Below, in pieces: positions 56,095 to 64,000 of a DNA stretch of 64,000 nt. The notes beneath the pieces are model-generated. The model saw nothing but the letters and a program-made list of their open reading frames with translations. It was not told the DNA's origin and did not search any database. The stretch is taken from the NCBI RefSeq assembly GCF_006227205.1, contig NZ_VCNG01000006.1, positions 248,001 through 312,000 on the forward strand, written 5' to 3'. The first letter of the stretch is position 1; each line of letters starts with the position of its first letter. The position numbers and the translations under genes are program-made. This DNA comes from Pseudomonas sp. ICMP22404 (lineage in GTDB: Bacteria > Pseudomonadota > Gammaproteobacteria > Pseudomonadales > Pseudomonadaceae).

Positions 56095-57021
56095 ATGCAA
56101 CCGATTCGTCTCGGTCTGGTGGGCTACGGCAAGATTGCCCAAGATCAACATGTACCCGCCATCCACGCCAATCCGGCGTTTCAATTGGTGGCGGTCGCCA
56201 CGCAGGGGCAGCCCTGTGCCGGGGTAGAGAATTTCAAGTCCCTGGGCGAGCTGCTCGCAAATGGCCCCCAGGTTGATGCGATTGCCTTTTGCACGCCGCC
56301 GCAGGGCCGATTCGCTCTGGTGGGGCAGGCGCTGGCCGCCGGCAAGCATGTCCTGGTGGAAAAGCCGCCATGCGCCACCCTCGGCGAAGCGATGGCATTG
56401 GTCAGCCAGGCTGGGGAGCTGGGCGTCAGCGCACTGTTTGCCTGGCATTCGCGCTACGCACCCGGGATCGAGGCGGCCCGGGACTGGCTGGCCACCCGCA
56501 CCCTGCAAAGCGTGCAGATCGATTGGAAGGAAGACGTGCGCAAATGGCATCCCGGCCAGGCGTGGATCTGGCAACCGGGCGGCCTGGGCGTGTTCGACCC
56601 CGGCATCAATGCCTTGTCGATCGCGACCCATCTGTTGCCGCGGCCGCTGTTTGTCAAATCGGCACAGCTGCGGGTTCCCGATAACTGCCAATCGCCTATC
56701 GCCGCAAGCATCCAGATGTCGGATGCCCGCCACCTCGATATCCGCGCGGAGTTCGATTTCGACCACGGTCATGATGAACTCTGGAGCATCGAGATCCGCT
56801 GCACCGAGGGTACCTTACGCCTGGATAACGGTGGTGCCCTGTTGAGCATCGATGGCGTGCGCCAGACGGTTTCGGAGGAGGGCGAGTACGCGGCGGTGTA
56901 TCGACATTTCCAACAGCTGATCGCCGACAAGGCCAGCGACCTGGACCTGCAACCGCTGCGGCTGGTGGCGGACAGCTTTTTTGTTGGCAGCCGGACGTTG
57001 GTTGAACCGTTCTACGATTGA
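56095..57021 (+). CDS. gal: D-galactose 1-dehydrogenase (Gfo/Idh/MocA family)
   Basis: The 308-residue protein has the Rossmann start GLVGYGKIAQDQHVPAI and catalytic-type Lys in HVLVEKPP. Its sequence, including 'DWKEDVRKWHPGQAWIWQPG' and 'GGLGVFDPGINALS', closely follows the galactose dehydrogenase described from P. fluorescens. It oxidises D-galactose to galactonolactone with NAD in the cytoplasm, the first step of the De Ley-Doudoroff route. The ATG is preceded by AGGAG. No other galactose genes are adjacent. Confidence 0.85.
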   Translation: MQPIRLGLVGYGKIAQDQHVPAIHANPAFQLVAVATQGQPCAGVENFKSLGELLANGPQVDAIAFCTPPQGRFALVGQALAAGKHVLVEKPPCATLGEAMALVSQAGELGVSALFAWHSRYAPGIEAARDWLATRTLQSVQIDWKEDVRKWHPGQAWIWQPGGLGVFDPGINALSIATHLLPRPLFVKSAQLRVPDNCQSPIAASIQMSDARHLDIRAEFDFDHGHDELWSIEIRCTEGTLRLDNGGALLSIDGVRQTVSEEGEYAAVYRHFQQLIADKASDLDLQPLRLVADSFFVGSRTLVEPFYD

Positions 57022-57037
57022 TCGCGCGGCATTCCCG

Positions 57038-57195
57038 GTGGGAGCTGGCTTGCTCGCGAAGGCGGCGACACCTTCAGTAGCTCAGTGACAGCTACGACGC
57101 TATCGCGAGCAGGCTCGCTCCCACAGGGGCCGGTGGTGTATGCAAATATTGCGTAGACCACCGATCCAATGTGGGAGCGAGCCTGCTCGCGATGG
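57038..57195. repeat. REP elements (three copies) between gal and the acyl-CoA dehydrogenase gene
   Basis: GGTGGGAGCTGGCTTGCTCG (57037), the inverted GCGAGCAGGCTCGCTCCCAC (57104) and a third, TGTGGGAGCGAGCCTGCTCG (57170), form a REPIN plus a single REP. They lie in the 176-bp gap between convergent genes. Confidence 0.85.
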
Positions 57196-57197
57196 GT

Positions 57198-58349
57198 TTA
57201 CACCAGGTAGTTCTTCAATTCCCGGGCGATGACCATCCGCTGGATCTCGCTCGACCCTTCATAGATCTGGGTAATCCGTGCATCGCGGTAGTAGCGCTCC
57301 ACCGGATAGTCTTCCAGATAGCCGTAGCCGCCATGAATCTGCATCGCCGAAGAGCAGACCTTTTCGGCCATTTCCGAGGCAAACAGCTTCGCCTGGGAGG
57401 CTTCTGAGAGGCAGGGCTTGCCGGCGCTGCGCAAGCGGGCAGCATGGAGGATGAGCAGGCGGGCGGCATTCAGGCGGGTGTGCATGTCGGCCAACAGGTT
57501 GGCAATGCTCTGGTGCTCGATGATCGGCTTGTCGAACTGCACCCGATCCCGCGAGTAGGCCAGGGCCGCCTCGAATGCCGCCCGGGCGATGCCCAGGGCC
57601 TGCGCGGCGATGCCGATCCGGCCGCCTTCAAGGTTGGAGAGGGCGATCGCCAGGCCTTTGCCACGGGCACCCAGCAGGTTGGCCTCGGGAACGCTGCAGT
57701 TGTTCAAGGTGACGGCGCAGGTGTCCGAAGCGCGGATGCCCATCTTGTGCTCGGTACGATCGACGATGAAGCCCGGCGTATCGGTCGGCACCAGGAAGGC
57801 CGAGATGCCTTTCTTGCCCAGGTCCGGGTCCGTCACCGCGAACACGATCGCCAGTTTCGCCCGCTTGCCGTTACTGACGAACTGCTTGGCGCCATTGATG
57901 ACCCACTGGCCGTCCCGCAGTTCGGCGCGGGTGCGCAGGTTGTGGGCCTCGGAACCCGCCTGGGGTTCGGTCAGGCAGAAGCAGCCAATGGCCTGTCCAC
58001 TCGCCAGGTCGGCCAGCCAGGTCTGTTTCTGTTCATCGGTGCCGAAGTTGAGGACCGGCCCACAGCCCACCGAGTTGTGGATGCTCATCAGCGCCCCGGT
58101 CGCGCCATCACCCGCGGAGATTTCTTCCACCGCCAGGGCGTAGGCGACGTAATCGACGTAGGTACCCCCCCATTCCTCGGGTACCACCATGCCCAGCAGG
58201 CCCAGTTCACCCATCTTCGCCACCAGGCCATCGTCGATCCAACCGGCCTTTTCCCACGCCTGGGCATGGGGCGCGATTTCGCCACGGGCAAAGTCCCGGG
58301 CCATGTCGCGGATCATCACTTGTTCTTCAGTCAGTTCGAGGTCGTGCAT
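57198..58349 (-). CDS. Acyl-CoA dehydrogenase (probably isobutyryl-CoA)
   Basis: The 383-residue FAD enzyme starts [20 protein letters not shown] and has '[19 protein letters not shown]' and the catalytic-base region [15 protein letters not shown] near the C terminus. It introduces a double bond into an acyl-CoA, passing electrons to ETF. It lies 4 bp after the hydroxyisobutyryl-CoA hydrolase gene on the same strand, so isobutyryl-CoA in valine degradation is the likely substrate. The start is supported by the family beginning. Confidence 0.93.
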   Translation of the reverse strand: MHDLELTEEQVMIRDMARDFARGEIAPHAQAWEKAGWIDDGLVAKMGELGLLGMVVPEEWGGTYVDYVAYALAVEEISAGDGATGALMSIHNSVGCGPVLNFGTDEQKQTWLADLASGQAIGCFCLTEPQAGSEAHNLRTRAELRDGQWVINGAKQFVSNGKRAKLAIVFAVTDPDLGKKGISAFLVPTDTPGFIVDRTEHKMGIRASDTCAVTLNNCSVPEANLLGARGKGLAIALSNLEGGRIGIAAQALGIARAAFEAALAYSRDRVQFDKPIIEHQSIANLLADMHTRLNAARLLILHAARLRSAGKPCLSEASQAKLFASEMAEKVCSSAMQIHGGYGYLEDYPVERYYRDARITQIYEGSSEIQRMVIARELKNYLV

Positions 58350-58353
58350 GGAT

Positions 58354-59460
58354 TCAGTTCCCGAGGTCGTCGAGGCCGTCGAAGAAACTCGCCACCAGGT
58401 TCGCGTCCAGCGCATCCAGGGTCGGCGGGTTCCAGCGGGGCTTCTTGTCTTTGTCGATCAGCAGGGCGCGCACGCCTTCGATCAGGTCGCCGCGCTCGAA
58501 CCATTGCCGGTCCAGGTGCAGCTCCAGGGCGAAACAGTCTTCCAGACTCAAGTGGCGACCACGTCGCAGCATCTCCAGCGTGACCGCCATGGCCAGGGGC
58601 GAACGGGTTTCCAGCAGCTCGGCGGTTTGCAGCGCCCACTCATGGCTGTTGGCGACGGTGACCTGGCGCAATTGCTCGACCATGCTTGGCACATCGGGCA
58701 GGGCGAAAAAGTGATCGATGGCCGGACGCAGGCCGTCCAGGGGCGGGGCCGGCAGTTGCTGCACGGCGAGTTTCGCCAGCAGGCTTTGCAGATCCTTGAG
58801 CGGCATGTCGCTCCATTCCAAGCGGTCGAGACGCTCGTCGAGTTGAGCGAGCTTGCGGCTTTCCAGATACCAATCGGCCAGGCCGCAGTACAACGCGTCG
58901 GCCGCCTTTATCTGGACACCGCTGACCCCCAGGTAGATACCCAGTTCGCCAGGGATGCGCGGCAGGAAATAACTGCCGCCCACGTCCGGGAAGTAACCGA
59001 TGCCGACCTCGGGCATGCCCAGGCGACTGCGCTCGGTCACCACTCGCAGGTCCGCGCCCTGTGCCAGGCCCATGCCGCCGCCCAGGACGAAACCGTCCAT
59101 CAGGGCGAGAATCGGTTTGCGGTAATGGTGGATCGTCAGGTCGAGGGCGTACTCCTCGACGAAAAAGTCTTCGTGCAGCGTGTCGCCTTGCTTGTGGCTG
59201 TCGTAGAGCGAACGGATATCGCCACCGGCACAGAACGCCTTGTCTCCGGCGCCGCGCAACACCACCGCGTGGATCTGAGGATCGGCAAGCCAGGCATCGA
59301 GTTGCTGCTGCAAGCTGCGCACCATGGCCAGGGTAAGGGCATTGAGGCCGGCGGGGCGGTTCAGGGTCAGATGGCCGATGTGGTTGCGAACCTCGACCAA
59401 CACCTCACAGGCCACGACTTCGACGCTCCCTGTGGCTTGGGATGAAACCTGAGCAGTCAT
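58354..59460 (-). CDS. 3-Hydroxyisobutyryl-CoA hydrolase (enoyl-CoA hydratase family)
   Basis: The 368-residue crotonase-fold protein has oxyanion loops [14 protein letters not shown] and '[13 protein letters not shown]' and a '[16 protein letters not shown]' segment, diagnostic for the hydrolase branch of the family. It frees 3-hydroxyisobutyrate from its CoA ester in valine catabolism. AGGGAG lies before ATG 59460; a long upstream frame to 59640 is unlikely. It is the first gene of the two-gene operon with the acyl-CoA dehydrogenase. Confidence 0.92.
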   Translation of the reverse strand: MTAQVSSQATGSVEVVACEVLVEVRNHIGHLTLNRPAGLNALTLAMVRSLQQQLDAWLADPQIHAVVLRGAGDKAFCAGGDIRSLYDSHKQGDTLHEDFFVEEYALDLTIHHYRKPILALMDGFVLGGGMGLAQGADLRVVTERSRLGMPEVGIGYFPDVGGSYFLPRIPGELGIYLGVSGVQIKAADALYCGLADWYLESRKLAQLDERLDRLEWSDMPLKDLQSLLAKLAVQQLPAPPLDGLRPAIDHFFALPDVPSMVEQLRQVTVANSHEWALQTAELLETRSPLAMAVTLEMLRRGRHLSLEDCFALELHLDRQWFERGDLIEGVRALLIDKDKKPRWNPPTLDALDANLVASFFDGLDDLGN

Positions 59461-59593
59461 CGCTAACTCCCTGCTTTTATTGTCTTTATGAATTGTGTCG
59501 CGCGTATCCGGTCGGGATCGTAACAGTGCAAAATTGCCTCGCACAACCGGTATACGTGCAGGTCCTGTCTGCATATTTATAGCAGCCACAGGC

Positions 59594-60301
59594 TCACTCG
59601 CGACCCGACAGCACCTCCGTGATGCTGCGGCGCTTGGCATTTCGCTCGCTGGCGTGGATCAATTGTTCGAGATCTTCAGGGGTTACGTCGAAGAATGCTT
59701 CCATTTCCGCAAGAGCCAGCTTCAAGTCCTCGGCGGTGATGGCCTGGCGGTCCACGGGGGGATGGTCGGCGGGAATGACGGCCACCGGCTCGCTGGCCCG
59801 CTTCGGATAGCGCACCCGCGTCAGGTTGTTGTACGCCAGCGCACTGACGAGCAGGGTGGAACCTGCCAGCATGGCCGCGCCGAGGGCCTGCCAGTCGAGG
59901 GCGGCGACGGACGAGTCCGCCAGCACCAAGGTCGCCGCCAGGGCGCCGGCCGGTGGATGAATGCAGCGCAGCCAACACATCAATACCAGGGCCATGCCGG
60001 CTGCCAGGCAGGCGCTGCCCAATGTTCGCCCCAACACGTGGGCCACCAGCAGCCCCACGACCGAGGCACACAGGTAACCGCCGAAAATCGACCAGGGCTG
60101 GGCAAGGGCGCCCGAAGACACGGCGAACAGCAGCACGGCCGAAGCCCCAAGAGGGCCGATCAGGTGTTGCGCCACGTCGAGGCCATACACCTGGCCGCAG
60201 AGCCAGACACTGAACATGACCCCCAGGGCCATGCCGATGGCGGCGCGGCTCCATTCGGTGGGACGGGTATTGATAGCCGCGGGGAACCAGCGAGAAAGCA
60301 T
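59594..60301 (-). CDS. HPP-family membrane protein
   Basis: The 235-residue protein has about four to five hydrophobic helices and the signature 'CIHPPAGALAATLVLAD' of HPP-family proteins. A cytosolic tail (about 160-235, charged) follows. ATG 60301 is used; the TTG at 60316 lies in a T-rich sequence with no good ribosome binding site. HPP proteins are linked to nitrite transport in some organisms. I cannot say what this one carries. Confidence 0.82.
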   Translation of the reverse strand: MLSRWFPAAINTRPTEWSRAAIGMALGVMFSVWLCGQVYGLDVAQHLIGPLGASAVLLFAVSSGALAQPWSIFGGYLCASVVGLLVAHVLGRTLGSACLAAGMALVLMCWLRCIHPPAGALAATLVLADSSVAALDWQALGAAMLAGSTLLVSALAYNNLTRVRYPKRASEPVAVIPADHPPVDRQAITAEDLKLALAEMEAFFDVTPEDLEQLIHASERNAKRRSITEVLSGRE

Positions 60302-60482
60302 TGAGCACAAATCCAAAAAGCGAACAAAAAAAGGGGCTTACGGGAGAGTCCCTGAAAGCCCTTTAAGTGCTCCAACAATTGGGGAAGGAACGCCGCACAG
60401 TGTGACGCCCAGCATCCTCGCTTACAAATTCATATTAATGCTGTTTGAGATCATTTATTTTGAAGTAACGGTGTGCTCCCAA

Positions 60483-60575
60483 CGTGGGAGTGGGCTGGCT
60501 CGCGAAAGCGGTCTGTCTGTCACTTCAGATGTTGAATGTGTCGACGCCTTCGCGGGCAAGCCCGGCTTCCACAGG
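60483..60575. repeat. REPIN adjoining the ugd 3' end
   Basis: GTGGGAGTGGGCTGGCTCGC and the inverse TTCGCGGGCAAGCCCGGCTT face each other about 50 bases apart. The pair is degenerate relative to the copies at 8584. It ends two bases from the ugd stop. Confidence 0.75.
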
Positions 60576-60576
60576 G

Positions 60577-61956
60577 TTAAGCGCTTCGGGGGATCGGGTA
60601 CGGCGTGTGCGGTGCGATGGGCAAATCGCATGACTGCCCGCGCCCCATCGGAAAATAGGTAAAGCCCCTGTCGGCCATGCGCTCCGGGTCATACAAATTG
60701 CGGCCATCGAACACCACTGGCGCCTTGAGCCGTTGCTGGATCAGCGCAAAGTCCGGTGCCTTGAAAGGCTGCCACTCGGTGCAGATGATCAGCGCGTCGG
60801 CGCCCGGCAAGACCGATTCCGGGGTGCCCATCAGCAGGAGTTTCGACTCGTTGGGGTAGAGCTGCTGGGTCTGCTGCATCGCCTCCGGATCGAACGCCCG
60901 GACCGTTGCGCCGGAGGCCCACAGCGATTCGAGGAGCACGCGGCTCGGCGCATCGCGCATGTCATCGGTGTTGGGCTTGAAGGCCAGCCCCCACAGGGCA
61001 AAGGTTTTTCCGCGCAGATCGCCGTTGTAGAACGCCTTGATCCGCTCGAACAGCTTGTGTTTCTGGCGCCCGTTGATGGCTTCCACCGCTTGCAGCAGGT
61101 CGCTGGCGCAATGGGCCTGCTCGGCGCTGTGGATCAGGGCGCGCATGTCCTTGGGAAAGCACGAGCCGCCGTAGCCGCAGCCCGGGTAGATAAAGTGATA
61201 GCCGATGCGTGAATCGGCACCGATGCCCAGGCGCACCGATTCGATGTCGGCCCCCAGGTGCTCCGCCAGTTCCGCGATCTGATTGATGAAGCTGATCTTG
61301 GTCGCGAGCATGGCATTGGCGGCGTATTTGGTCAGCTCGGCGCTGCGCAGGTCCATGAACAGGACCCGGTCGTGATTGCGATTGAACGGCGCATACAGGT
61401 CACGCATGATTTCCCGGACCTCATCGCGCTCGCAGCCGACCACGATGCGATCCGGGCGGCGGCAATCGGCAACCGCCGAGCCTTCCTTGAGAAACTCCGG
61501 ATTGGACGCGATATCGAATTGCAGCAGGCGACCGGCCTTGATCAGGCATTTGTCGATGTGTGCCCGCAGGGCGTCGCCGGTGCCCACCGGTACGGTGGAC
61601 TTTTCCACCAACAGGACCGGTTGCTCGCGATAACGGGCGACAGCCTCACCGACCGCCATCACCTGGCACAGATCGGCCGCCCCATCCTCCCTGGACGGCG
61701 TACCGACCGCGATGAACAGCACCTGGCCGTGCTGTACGGCGAGCCGCTCATCGCTGGTGAAATGCAGCCTTCCAGCTTCAATCCCTTCACGCACCAATGG
61801 CGCCAGGCCCGGCTCGTAGATGCTGACCTGACCCTGACGCAGGCTTTCGACCTTCTGCTCGTCGATGTCCATGCAGATCACGTCGTGGCCCACTTCGGCC
61901 AGCACGGCGGCTTGCACCAACCCTACATAACCACTACCGAATACCGTTATTTTCAT
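60577..61956 (-). CDS. ugd: UDP-glucose 6-dehydrogenase
   Basis: The 459-residue protein has the N-terminal NAD motif GSGYVGL, the GTPSREDG and 'STVPVGT' segments, and the catalytic Cys C266 in 'YPGCGYGGSCFPKD'. It oxidises UDP-glucose to UDP-glucuronate for exopolysaccharide or LPS precursors. The start is supported by AGGGGG 9 bases before ATG 61956 and the canonical MKITVFGSGYVGL beginning. The last 10-15 residues vary in the family and end next to a REPIN. Pgm in this window can supply the UDP-glucose precursor. Confidence 0.94.
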   Translation of the reverse strand: MKITVFGSGYVGLVQAAVLAEVGHDVICMDIDEQKVESLRQGQVSIYEPGLAPLVREGIEAGRLHFTSDERLAVQHGQVLFIAVGTPSREDGAADLCQVMAVGEAVARYREQPVLLVEKSTVPVGTGDALRAHIDKCLIKAGRLLQFDIASNPEFLKEGSAVADCRRPDRIVVGCERDEVREIMRDLYAPFNRNHDRVLFMDLRSAELTKYAANAMLATKISFINQIAELAEHLGADIESVRLGIGADSRIGYHFIYPGCGYGGSCFPKDMRALIHSAEQAHCASDLLQAVEAINGRQKHKLFERIKAFYNGDLRGKTFALWGLAFKPNTDDMRDAPSRVLLESLWASGATVRAFDPEAMQQTQQLYPNESKLLLMGTPESVLPGADALIICTEWQPFKAPDFALIQQRLKAPVVFDGRNLYDPERMADRGFTYFPMGRGQSCDLPIAPHTPYPIPRSA

Positions 61957-62051
61957 TTGGTGGGCCCCCTGGGCAATTCCCGGCATGCATGACCCACGAT
62001 CCGTAATGAACCGTGGCGTATGGGGCCAGAATAAGTCGGGAATATTGCAGT

Positions 62052-62807
62052 TCACTGACAGTTCGCAGTCACGCGGACGCTCAATGGCAGGCAGTAGCCG
62101 ATCCATCCGGCGGCCAACAAGACCAGGTTCATGCCGTCACGCAACAACAGGCGACCCGCTGCTCGTCGCACCTGTGCGGCGCTGACCCTTCCACGTCGGA
62201 TATCGAGGCGGGCGAAACCGTGGACATGGCGCAGGACATCGAATGCCAGGAGCGCCGATGCCACCAGGAACCAGAGCATGCGCTGCCAGTAAGGAACGCC
62301 CAACGCCCGCAACAGATCCGTGGTGACATGCTGGTGGGCCACTTCTTCGCGGCAATGCCAGCGCCACAGGCGCGTCTGCGAAGATTCGGTGGCCGAGAGC
62401 AGGCCGCCCTTGCGCAAGGCAATCCTGGATATCACCGCCGTCACATGCTCGAACGCGGCAGCCAGGGCCAGCTGCGCCTTGGGCGACGCCTTCGACTGCA
62501 CGTTCTCGAGGTCTTTTTCGATGTCGACTTCATACTTCCTGACCTCGAACCCTTGCTTTTCCAATTGCTGGTTGTAGAGCCGGTGCGCTCGTTGGTGGGC
62601 GCGCTCCTCAGCGACGAAACGGCGCGACTCGGCGGCCAGTGTCGAGGTCTGTTGCAGCTGTGAGGCGGCTGACTCCACCACCGAAATCACAAACTGTTCA
62701 CCCGCGGGCAACAGCACTGAAAAAGCATCGAACAGATAGGTCTTGATCGGCGTGTCGTTCCAGAAGGGCTGGAAGGACAAAGGCTCGTTCTGCTTTTGAT
62801 TTTCCAA
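62052..62807 (-). CDS. Predicted metal-dependent hydrolase (ferritin-like, PF10118 type)
   Basis: The 251-residue protein has a helical metal-binding core with EERAHQRAH (about residue 67) and WHCREEVAHQHV (about 146), ligand patterns of the bacterial 'metal-dependent hydrolase' family that in sequence resembles ferritin-like diiron proteins. The C-terminal third contains a hydrophobic segment. It starts 3 bp after the desaturase stop. The substrate is unknown; membrane lipid or fatty-acid chemistry is plausible from the neighbour. Confidence 0.8.
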   Translation of the reverse strand: MENQKQNEPLSFQPFWNDTPIKTYLFDAFSVLLPAGEQFVISVVESAASQLQQTSTLAAESRRFVAEERAHQRAHRLYNQQLEKQGFEVRKYEVDIEKDLENVQSKASPKAQLALAAAFEHVTAVISRIALRKGGLLSATESSQTRLWRWHCREEVAHQHVTTDLLRALGVPYWQRMLWFLVASALLAFDVLRHVHGFARLDIRRGRVSAAQVRRAAGRLLLRDGMNLVLLAAGWIGYCLPLSVRVTANCQ

Positions 62808-62810
62808 GGT

Positions 62811-63677
62811 TTACTTCCAGAGTCGCGGACCGAAACGCATCCAGGTGGCAAGAAAAGCACACAGCCCCACCGCGCTGCCTGGCCGGGTTTCAGCCAGCAC
62901 CTTCGAGCGGGCGTGGGCATGGAACCAGCGGGTCGCCGGCGCATCATGGTGCGTGCGATGCAGCGAGCGGTGCAGGATGAGCCAGGACACCCAGGTCGGC
63001 AGGTAAACGTCCGTCGTGATGTCCGCCGGGGCACGACGCGCCCCTTGGGCCGAGATCGCGACGCCATAGTGCTCGGCCTGGGTCAACCAGAAATCCAGCC
63101 AGGCAAACAGGCAATACGGGATCAGCCAGGCACTCAGGACTTGGCGAGGCGCCTCGTGGATGCCCACTGCCAGCGCAGCAAGGAACAGGGCAAGCAGGGC
63201 GTTGTTCCGCCGCCAGCGCCAGACTTCGCGAGGCGGGACATAACGTCGGGAGATGGCATTGGTGGAGAGGGTCGTCCAGAGTTGCTCGACGGGGCCCAGC
63301 AGGCAGATCAGGCGCGTTCGCCATGACTGTTCATACATCAGCCCTTCAGGATCGTCGGCCTGACAGGTCTTGCGATGATGCTCCAGATGAAAGTAGCGGT
63401 AGCCGACGAAGTTGGCGCCGAACATCGCCGCTGCGAGCATTCCGACGGCATCGTTGAGGCGCGTGCCAACGAGAAATTGACGATGCACGCCCTGGTGCTT
63501 GATCTCCTGAACACCGATCATCAGGACCGCCTGCAGTATCACCAACGGCGCGAACTCCAGCCATCCGAAAGCTTCGTTCCCTGCGAGCCAGGCGAGTGCA
63601 GCCGTATTCCCGATACACAGTGCCAGGAACAGATAGCTGGGCAGGTTGCTGCCGAGTCCTTGGAACAAGGGCTTCAT
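62811..63677 (-). CDS. Fatty acid desaturase
   Basis: The 288-residue membrane protein has the three histidine boxes HQGVH, HLEHH and HRTHH, two pairs of membrane segments and thus a diiron desaturase/hydroxylase architecture. ATG 63677 overlaps the upstream gene's TGA (ATGA), and a slightly earlier ATG at 63683 is possible. It introduces a double bond or hydroxyl into acyl chains using O2 and reduced ferredoxin or equivalent. It is the middle gene of an apparent GNAT-desaturase-hydrolase operon. Confidence 0.9.
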   Translation of the reverse strand: MKPLFQGLGSNLPSYLFLALCIGNTAALAWLAGNEAFGWLEFAPLVILQAVLMIGVQEIKHQGVHRQFLVGTRLNDAVGMLAAAMFGANFVGYRYFHLEHHRKTCQADDPEGLMYEQSWRTRLICLLGPVEQLWTTLSTNAISRRYVPPREVWRWRRNNALLALFLAALAVGIHEAPRQVLSAWLIPYCLFAWLDFWLTQAEHYGVAISAQGARRAPADITTDVYLPTWVSWLILHRSLHRTHHDAPATRWFHAHARSKVLAETRPGSAVGLCAFLATWMRFGPRLWK

Positions 63678-64000
63678 AAACATACGAAGACCAGCTTTTT
63701 CATGCGTTGCAACCAAGGCAGCGGCACTCGCTTCCAGAGGAACGAAAGCCCCGAAAGCGGCACTCTGCCCCGGATTAACACGCCGACATCCAGCGACGGT
63801 TCGTGGGGAAAGTAGTTGTCCTTGATGGCGACTATCTGGCGAAAGCCTTTCTTGAAGTAGTAACGCAGCTGTGGATCCAGCGGCAGTCCTTGGCGTTGAC
63901 TGCGCACGTACTGCGCGACCGTGATACCGGGGTTCTTCGAGCGCCAGTCCCGCAGGCCCGGGACGGGGGAGCCCAGGTAGATGTCCGACCATCCCTGCTT
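63674..64000 (-). CDS. GNAT-like acyltransferase, C-terminal part (5' end beyond window)
   Basis: The frame is open from the window edge to a TGA at 63674-63676 and gives 108 residues (starting KQGWSDIYLGSPVPGLRD). The segment 'YYFKKGFRQIVAIKDNYFPH' followed by 'EPSLDVGVLI' resembles the end of a GNAT domain. Its stop overlaps the start of the desaturase gene, so they are co-translated. Confidence 0.65.
   Translation of the reverse strand, partial: KQGWSDIYLGSPVPGLRDWRSKNPGITVAQYVRSQRQGLPLDPQLRYYFKKGFRQIVAIKDNYFPHEPSLDVGVLIRGRVPLSGLSFLWKRVPLPWLQRMKKLVFVCL

Noticed and set aside
1..64000. CRISPR array, tRNA, rRNA, prophage or transposase
   Set aside because: None seen. The regular repeats at 8584 and 26870 are REPINs with internal palindromes, not CRISPR repeats with unique spacers.

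Overview
The window looks like chromosomal DNA of a Pseudomonas from the fluorescens complex. The evidence is the high-GC codon use, the aprA-inh-aprDEF-autotransporter-lipA secretion locus typical of that group, a P. fluorescens-type galactose dehydrogenase, and many Pseudomonas REP/REPIN palindromes between genes. Assignment to a species is not possible by eye. I saw no tRNA, rRNA, CRISPR array, transposase or phage gene.

Layout. 1-3.2 kb: a LysE-type exporter cut by the window edge, and a LysR regulator divergent from an MDR-type oxidoreductase. 3.4-8.6 kb: a small orphan gene whose Shine-Dalgarno is a perfect RsmA/RsmE consensus, an unrecognised 495-aa protein, a MocR-type regulator and pgm. 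8.6-9.0 kb: a tandem REPIN array. 9.1-14.8 kb: a UvrD-like helicase with a FliH-style GxxxG helix, a DUF1652-like protein, and an MFS exporter divergent from a LysR regulator. 15.1-26.8 kb: the secretion locus, with alkaline protease AprA, its inhibitor, the AprDEF type I exporter, an autotransporter subtilase and a family I.3 lipase; Rsm-like motifs lie on the aprA and aprD ribosome binding sites. 26.9-27.3 kb: a second REPIN array. 27.3-34.9 kb: a lipoprotein, a FAN1-like nuclease coupled to an XPD/DinG-type helicase that carries its own RecB-like nuclease domain, a double-PAS hybrid kinase and two small membrane proteins. 35-42.7 kb: a cation/proton antiporter, then a tightly coupled four-gene operon (haem-oxygenase-like diiron enzyme, methyltransferase, carboxylate-amine ligase, DNA ligase LigD).

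42.8-48.7 kb: Yip1 protein, PncC/CinA, SDR, VOC protein, MalY/PatB-type aminotransferase and a chemoreceptor. 48.7-55.9 kb: a two-subunit molybdopterin dehydrogenase, a LysE exporter with divergent LysR, a receiver-CheC protein coupled to a diguanylate cyclase, and a DUF2628 membrane protein. 56-64 kb: galactose dehydrogenase, a valine-type acyl-CoA dehydrogenase/3-hydroxyisobutyryl-CoA hydrolase pair, an HPP membrane protein, UDP-glucose dehydrogenase, and a GNAT/desaturase/ferritin-like hydrolase operon running off the right edge.

The most promising less-described units are the HDO-methyltransferase-YbdK-LigD operon (36.5-42.7 kb), the FAN1-helicase operon (27.8-31.8 kb), and the orphan small gene with a predicted Rsm site (3.4 kb). 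All functional statements are from reading the sequence and general family knowledge; no database search was run.
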